A stretch of DNA of 10,267 nucleotides from DASRHK01 sp035650495 (GTDB taxonomy: Bacteria > Pseudomonadota > Gammaproteobacteria > Nevskiales > Nevskiaceae). The notes under the pieces were generated by a model. It worked only from the letters and a program-made list of their open reading frames with translations. It had not been told where the DNA came from and did not search any database. The stretch is from contig DASRHK010000112.1 of NCBI GenBank assembly GCA_035650495.1, positions 1-10,267 on the forward strand. The letters are read 5' to 3'. Positions 6,694-10,267 of this stretch are shown in pieces; position 1 is the stretch's first letter; every line of letters starts with the position of its first letter. Made by a program: the position numbers and the translations under genes.

Positions 6694-8273
6694 TGCCGAC
6701 GCAGAACATCCATCGCGACCGGATCCTGATCCTCGATTTCGGCTCGCAATACACCCAGCTCATCGCGCGTCGCATCCGCGAGCTCGGCGTCTATTGCGAG
6801 CTGCATCCGTGGGACATGTCCGAGTCGGACATCCGCGCATTCGCGCCGATGGGCATGGTGCTGTCGGGCTCGCACTGGTCGTGCCTCGACGACGGCGCAC
6901 CGCGCATCCCGGAAGTCGTATTCAAGCTTGGCGTGCCGGTGCTGGGACTCTGCTACGGCATGCAGTCGATGGCGCATCAGCTCGGCGGCAAGGTCGAGCG
7001 CTCCGACAATCGCGAATTCGGCTACGCGGAAATCCGCGCGCACGGACATTCGGCGCTGCTGCGCAACATCGAGGATCGCGTCAACGCCGAAGGCCATGGC
7101 CTGCTCGACGTCTGGATGTCGCACGGCGATCGCGTCACCGCGCTGCCGCCGGGCTTCAAGCTGATCGCGTCGACCGCCGACGTGCCGATGGCCGGCATGG
7201 CCGACGAGAAGAAGCGCTTCTACGCGGTGCAGTTCCATCCCGAAGTCACGCACACGACGCAGGGCGCGCGCATCTACTCGCGCTTCGTGCACGAGATCTG
7301 CGGCTGCGGCAACGCGTGGACGCCGGGCAACATCATCCAGGACGCGATCGAGAAAGTGCGTCCGCAGATTGGGCAGGGGAAAGTGCTGCTTGGGCTGTCC
7401 GGCGGCGTCGATTCGTCCGTCGTCGCCGCGCTCCTGCACCGGGCCATCGGCGATCAGCTCACTTGCGTGTTCGTCGATCACGGCTTGCTGCGCCTGAACG
7501 AAGGCGATCAGGTCATGCAGGTGTTCGAGAAGAACCTCGGCGTGAAAGTGATCCGCGTGAACGCGGAAGCGCGCTTCATGGATGCGCTCAAGGGCGTCGC
7601 CGATCCCGAGCAGAAACGAAAAATCATCGGCGCGAAGTTCATCGAAGTGTTCGACGAGGAAGCGCAGAAGCTGCAGGGCGTGAATTTCCTCGCGCAGGGC
7701 ACGATCTATCCCGACGTCATCGAATCCGCCGGCGCGAAGACCGGCAAGGCGCAGGTGATCAAGTCGCACCACAACGTCGGCGGCCTGCCCGAGAAGATGA
7801 ACCTGAAGCTGGTCGAGCCGCTGCGCGAGCTGTTCAAGGACGAAGTGCGCGCGATCGGCCTGGAGCTCGGCCTGCCGCGCGAGATGATCGATCGGCATCC
7901 GTTCCCAGGCCCGGGCCTCGGCGTGCGCATCCTCGGCGAAGTCACCAAAGCCGCCGCCGACACGCTGCGGCAAGCCGATCACATCTTCATCGAAGAGCTG
8001 CGCAAGTCGGGCTGGTACGAAAAGACTTCACAAGCGTTCGCCGTGTACCTGCCGGTGAAGAGCGTCGGCGTCACCGGCGACGGCCGCCGCTACGAGCCGG
8101 TGATCGCGCTGCGCGCCGTGCAGACGATCGACTTCATGACCGCGAAGTCCGCGCAGCTGCCGTGGGAATTGCTCGAGACCTGCTCGCGCCGCATCTGCAA
8201 CGAGATCGCCGGCGTGTCGCGCGTGACCTATGACATCTCTTCCAAGCCGCCCGCCACCATTGAGTGGGAGTGA
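6693..8273 (+). CDS. guaA: GMP synthase (glutamine-hydrolysing)
   Basis: GuaA amidates XMP to GMP using glutamine and ATP. The 526-residue protein matches the normal length (E. coli 525). The N-terminal class I glutamine amidotransferase domain has the catalytic triad Cys87 (GLCYG), His182 and Glu184 (FHPEV). The ATP-pyrophosphatase domain carries the P-loop LSGGVDSS (235-242), and the C-terminal dimerisation domain ends SSKPPATIEWE, typical of the family. The start at 6693 is the ATG within TGATG at the guaB stop; the frame continues open upstream inside guaB, but that part does not resemble GuaA. One departure is the oxyanion loop: residues 57-63 read LSGSHWS where E. coli-type enzymes have SGGPES. 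I recall similar SGSH variants in some proteobacterial GuaA proteins, so loss of activity is not implied. Confidence 0.97.
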   Translation: MPTQNIHRDRILILDFGSQYTQLIARRIRELGVYCELHPWDMSESDIRAFAPMGMVLSGSHWSCLDDGAPRIPEVVFKLGVPVLGLCYGMQSMAHQLGGKVERSDNREFGYAEIRAHGHSALLRNIEDRVNAEGHGLLDVWMSHGDRVTALPPGFKLIASTADVPMAGMADEKKRFYAVQFHPEVTHTTQGARIYSRFVHEICGCGNAWTPGNIIQDAIEKVRPQIGQGKVLLGLSGGVDSSVVAALLHRAIGDQLTCVFVDHGLLRLNEGDQVMQVFEKNLGVKVIRVNAEARFMDALKGVADPEQKRKIIGAKFIEVFDEEAQKLQGVNFLAQGTIYPDVIESAGAKTGKAQVIKSHHNVGGLPEKMNLKLVEPLRELFKDEVRAIGLELGLPREMIDRHPFPGPGLGVRILGEVTKAAADTLRQADHIFIEELRKSGWYEKTSQAFAVYLPVKSVGVTGDGRRYEPVIALRAVQTIDFMTAKSAQLPWELLETCSRRICNEIAGVSRVTYDISSKPPATIEWE

Positions 8274-8712
8274 CGAGCGGTTCATGACGCAGGCGCTCGC
8301 GCTCGCCAAGCGAGCCGCGGACGAAGGCGAAGTTCCCGTCGGAGCGCTGATCGTCAAGGACGACCAGGTGCTCGGCGAAGGCTGGAATCATCCGATCAAG
8401 CTGCACGATCCCAGCGCGCATGCGGAGATGATCGCGATGCGCTCGGCGGCGCAGCGGATCGGCAATTACCGACTGACCGGCACGACGCTGTATGTCACGC
8501 TCGAGCCGTGCGTGATGTGCGCCGGCGCGATCATCCACGCGCGCGTGCAGCGGCTCGTGTTCGGGGCAATGGATCCCAAGGCGGGCGCGGTGTCGTCGGT
8601 TTACGATGTGATCGCCAAGCCGCGCTTGAATCACGCGGTCGAGTGGACCGGCGGCGTGATGGAGCAGGAGTGCGCCGCGGTGCTGAGGGAATTCTTCCGA
8701 GCGCGGCGATGA
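8230..8712 (+). CDS. tadA: tRNA-specific adenosine-34 deaminase TadA
   Basis: TadA deaminates adenosine 34 to inosine in the anticodon of tRNA-Arg(ACG), allowing one tRNA to read three arginine codons. The cytidine/deoxycytidylate deaminase fold is clear: HAE at 64-66 (zinc ligand His and proton-shuttle Glu) and PCVMC at 93-97 with both zinc-binding cysteines. ALALAKRAADEGEVPVGA and EGWNHPI match the family. The length of 160 is close to E. coli (167). Start choice is uncertain: the ATG at 8230 overlaps guaA by 44 bases; a TTG at 8260 and an ATG at 8284 are in frame. The residues DERF just before the last ATG align with conserved N-terminal sequence, so 8284 is probably too short. It lies third in the guaBA transcript and is likely coupled to guaA. 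Confidence 0.95.
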   Translation: MTSLPSRPPPLSGSDERFMTQALALAKRAADEGEVPVGALIVKDDQVLGEGWNHPIKLHDPSAHAEMIAMRSAAQRIGNYRLTGTTLYVTLEPCVMCAGAIIHARVQRLVFGAMDPKAGAVSSVYDVIAKPRLNHAVEWTGGVMEQECAAVLREFFRARR

Positions 8713-8716
8713 CAGC

Positions 8717-8738
8717 GTCGGCCTGAAGGCCGACCCAC
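8717..8738 (-). repeat. REP-like palindrome with GTGG head
   Basis: GTCGGCCT at 8717-8724 and AGGCCGAC at 8727-8734 are perfect reverse complements separated by GA, giving a strong stem with a tiny loop. Read on the minus strand the palindrome is directly preceded by GTGG (8738-8735), the head tetranucleotide arrangement (GTAG/GTGG-type) of bacterial REP elements mobilised by RAYT transposases. It sits in the 37-base gap between tadA and the SIMPL gene, just before the latter's GGGGG ribosome-binding stretch. There is no T-run, so it is a poor intrinsic terminator, though it could stabilise the 3' end of the guaBA-tadA transcript. Only one copy is visible here, so REP identity is inferred. 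Confidence 0.55.
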
Positions 8739-8749
8739 GGGGGTTCTGA

Positions 8750-9463
8750 ATGCGTGACTCGCAACGAGGGGATTCGTTCATCGGCAATCTTCTGCTCGCC
8801 GCCGGCGTCGCGTTCGCCGGCTGGGCAGTCGCCGACGGCTTGCTGAAATTCAAGACCGCCGACCGCTACGTCTCCGTGAAGGGGCTCGCGGAGCGCGAGG
8901 TGCCGGCCGATCTCGTCGTCTGGCCGATCGGCTACATGGAAGCCGGCAACGATCTCGGCGTGATCTATCAGCAGACGCAGGCGCACGCACAGCAGATCGC
9001 GGCATTCCTGAAATCGCAGGGACTGGAGAAAGCGGAGCAGAGCCTGTCGACGCCGAAGATCCAGGACAACCAGGCCGAGAACTACGGGCCGCAGCACGCT
9101 GCAAATCGCTACAAGGCCGAGGTCACCTATACCGTGCGCTCAGCCGACGTCGCTGCGGTGAAGAAGGCGATGGCCGCCTCGGGCGAGCTCGTGAAATCCG
9201 GCGTCGCCTTCATGTCGTACGGCAATCCGCCGGAATTCCGCTACACGAAGCTCAACGAGCTCAAGCCCGAGCTGCTCGCCGAAGCGACGAAGAATGCTCG
9301 CCGCGCGGCGGAGCAGTTCGCTTCCGATTCGGCGAGCATCGTCGGCAGCATCCGCAACGCCAACCAGGGCCAGATCACGATCGAGGATCGCGACACCGGC
9401 ACGCCGGAGATCAAGCGTGTGCGGGTCGTGACGACGATCGACTACGAGCTGAAGCAGCCGTAA
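8750..9463 (+). CDS. SIMPL (DUF541) domain protein, membrane-anchored
   Basis: The 237-residue product begins with a short polar stretch, then one hydrophobic segment (about 11-33, IGNLLLAAGVAFAGWAVADG), probably an uncleaved anchor that places the rest in the periplasm. The body fits the SIMPL/DUF541 family: RYVSVKGLAEREVPADLVVW near the start, a SLSTPKIQDN strand around 98-107, and the conserved C-terminal helix pattern LNELKPELLAEATKNARRAA at 168-187. Members are found in periplasm or envelope of many Gram-negatives, with oxidative-stress and signalling roles proposed but no agreed biochemical function. The ATG at 8750 has GGGGG six bases upstream as a weak ribosome-binding site. The 3' end overlaps convergent clpB by 53 bases. 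Family assignment is good; role is unknown. Confidence 0.88.
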   Translation: MRDSQRGDSFIGNLLLAAGVAFAGWAVADGLLKFKTADRYVSVKGLAEREVPADLVVWPIGYMEAGNDLGVIYQQTQAHAQQIAAFLKSQGLEKAEQSLSTPKIQDNQAENYGPQHAANRYKAEVTYTVRSADVAAVKKAMAASGELVKSGVAFMSYGNPPEFRYTKLNELKPELLAEATKNARRAAEQFASDSASIVGSIRNANQGQITIEDRDTGTPEIKRVRVVTTIDYELKQP

Positions 9464-10267
9464 AGCCGATCACGCCGTCCTCAGCGTCAACCTTCACCGT
9501 GTCGCCTGCGGCGAACTTGCCGTCGAGGATGTCGCGCGCGAGCGGATTCTCGATCAGCGACTGGATCGCGCGCTTGAGCGGCCGCGCGCCGTAGACCGGG
9601 TCGTAGCCGGCCTGCGCGAGCTGGTCGAGCGCGGCGTCGGTGAACTCGATCTTGATGCTGCGCTCCGCGAGGCGGTTGACCACGCGCGCGGACTGGATGC
9701 GCGCGATCGCGCGGATCTGCTGGCTGCCGAGCGGATGGAACACCACCGCTTCGTCGATGCGATTGATGAACTCGGGCCGGAAGTGGCTGGCGACCACGCC
9801 CATCACCGCTTCCTTGATCGCCGCGTAATCCGCTCCACCGGTCTTGCCGGTCATCATTTCCTGGATCAGGTTCGATCCGAGGTTCGACGTCAGCACGACG
9901 ACCGCGTTGCGGAAATCGACCGTGCGGCCCTGACCGTCGGTGAGACGGCCGTCGTCGAGCACCTGCAGCAGGACGTTGAACACTTCCGGATGCGCCTTCT
10001 CGACCTCGTCCATGAGGATCACGGAGTACGGGCGGCGTCGCACCGCTTCAGTGAGCTGACCGCCTTCTTCATAGCCGACGTAGCCGGGCGGCGCGCCGAT
10101 CAGGCGCGCGACGCTGTGTCGCTCGCCGTACTCCGACATGTCGATGCGCACCATCGCTTCCTCGGTGTCGAACAGGAACGACGCAAGCGCCTTGCACAGC
10201 TCGGTCTTGCCGACGCCAGTGGGACCGAGGAACAGGAACGAGCCGATCGGGCGATTCGGATCCGACA
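9411..10267 (-). CDS. clpB: ATP-dependent disaggregase ClpB, C-terminal part (5' end outside window)
   Basis: The frame is open to the window edge and gives 284 residues covering the second AAA+ domain and C-terminus of ClpB, the cytoplasmic hexameric chaperone that pulls proteins out of aggregates together with DnaK. The visible part begins SDPNRPIGSFLFLGPTGVGK, with Walker A GPTGVGKT at local residues 14-21. The pore loop GYVGYEEGG is at 61-69, Walker B VILMDEVEKA at 82-91, sensor 1 LTSN at 125-128, the arginine-finger region PEFINRID at 164-171, and sensor 2 GARPLKR at 226-232. Up to the LENPLARDIL-like block (here IENPLARDIL) it is canonical. The last 17 residues (268-284) are encoded antisense to the SIMPL gene and rich in Arg, Ser and Ala, unlike the usual ClpB end. 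ClpB is preferred over ClpA or ClpC because of the DPNRPIGSF and DMSEY contexts. Confidence 0.95.
   Translation of the reverse strand, partial: SDPNRPIGSFLFLGPTGVGKTELCKALASFLFDTEEAMVRIDMSEYGERHSVARLIGAPPGYVGYEEGGQLTEAVRRRPYSVILMDEVEKAHPEVFNVLLQVLDDGRLTDGQGRTVDFRNAVVVLTSNLGSNLIQEMMTGKTGGADYAAIKEAVMGVVASHFRPEFINRIDEAVVFHPLGSQQIRAIARIQSARVVNRLAERSIKIEFTDAALDQLAQAGYDPVYGARPLKRAIQSLIENPLARDILDGKFAAGDTVKVDAEDGVIGFTAASARSRSSSRPAHA

Noticed and set aside
5356..8233. Long alternative frames opposite or within guaB and guaA (5356-6645 and 6675-7982 minus, 6794-8233 plus)
   Set aside because: All overlap enzymes with complete active sites and give compositionally biased proteins rich in Arg, His, Asp or Ala with no recognisable domain.
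1..10267. Search for CRISPR repeats, tRNA or rRNA genes, integrase or transposase genes, toxin-antitoxin pairs or defence clusters
   Set aside because: None seen; coding sequence is nearly continuous and every gene except the lipoprotein belongs to a known family, the SIMPL gene being of known family but unknown role.

Overview
This is a GC-rich (roughly two thirds G+C by eye) chromosomal window of conserved housekeeping genes, almost certainly from a proteobacterium. BamB, YfgM and outer-membrane-type lipoproteins indicate a Gram-negative envelope. The order yfgM-bamB-der-X-xseA, with guaB-guaA divergent from xseA, is the arrangement of this region in Escherichia coli and other Gammaproteobacteria. 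The guaA-tadA junction and the GSH-type loop in GuaA are more reminiscent of Betaproteobacteria or deep gammaproteobacterial lineages. Class-level placement as Gammaproteobacteria is an inference; I cannot name a genus.

Left part (1-3881, plus strand): the 3' end of yfgM (periplasmic chaperone/TPR protein of the Sec translocon), bamB (outer-membrane assembly lipoprotein, GTG start inside the yfgM stop), der (double GTPase for 50S ribosome assembly) and a 298-residue lipoprotein I do not recognise. The genes overlap or lie within about 20 bases of one another and look like one transcription unit. The lipoprotein sits in the slot between der and xseA that holds yfgJ in E. coli.

Middle (3889-8712): xseA (exonuclease VII large subunit) on the minus strand faces away from guaB-guaA-tadA on the plus strand. 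The two units share a 36-base intergenic gap, measured to the first possible guaB start, containing a perfect TATAAT box whose complement, TATTAT, could serve xseA. GuaB and GuaA carry out the two steps from IMP to GMP. TadA makes inosine 34 in tRNA-Arg and overlaps the guaA end.

Right part (8713-10267): a perfect palindrome with a GTGG head, resembling a REP element, lies between tadA and a membrane-anchored SIMPL (DUF541) protein. The SIMPL gene converges on and overlaps by 53 bases the 3' end of clpB (disaggregase, minus strand, truncated by the window edge).

I see no tRNA, rRNA, CRISPR array, prophage, insertion sequence or defence system, and no gap above 300 bases. This is an ordinary core-genome stretch. 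The points worth a second look are the unassigned lipoprotein, the symmetric promoter and the guaB start, the REP-like palindrome, and the ClpB tail encoded antisense to the SIMPL gene.
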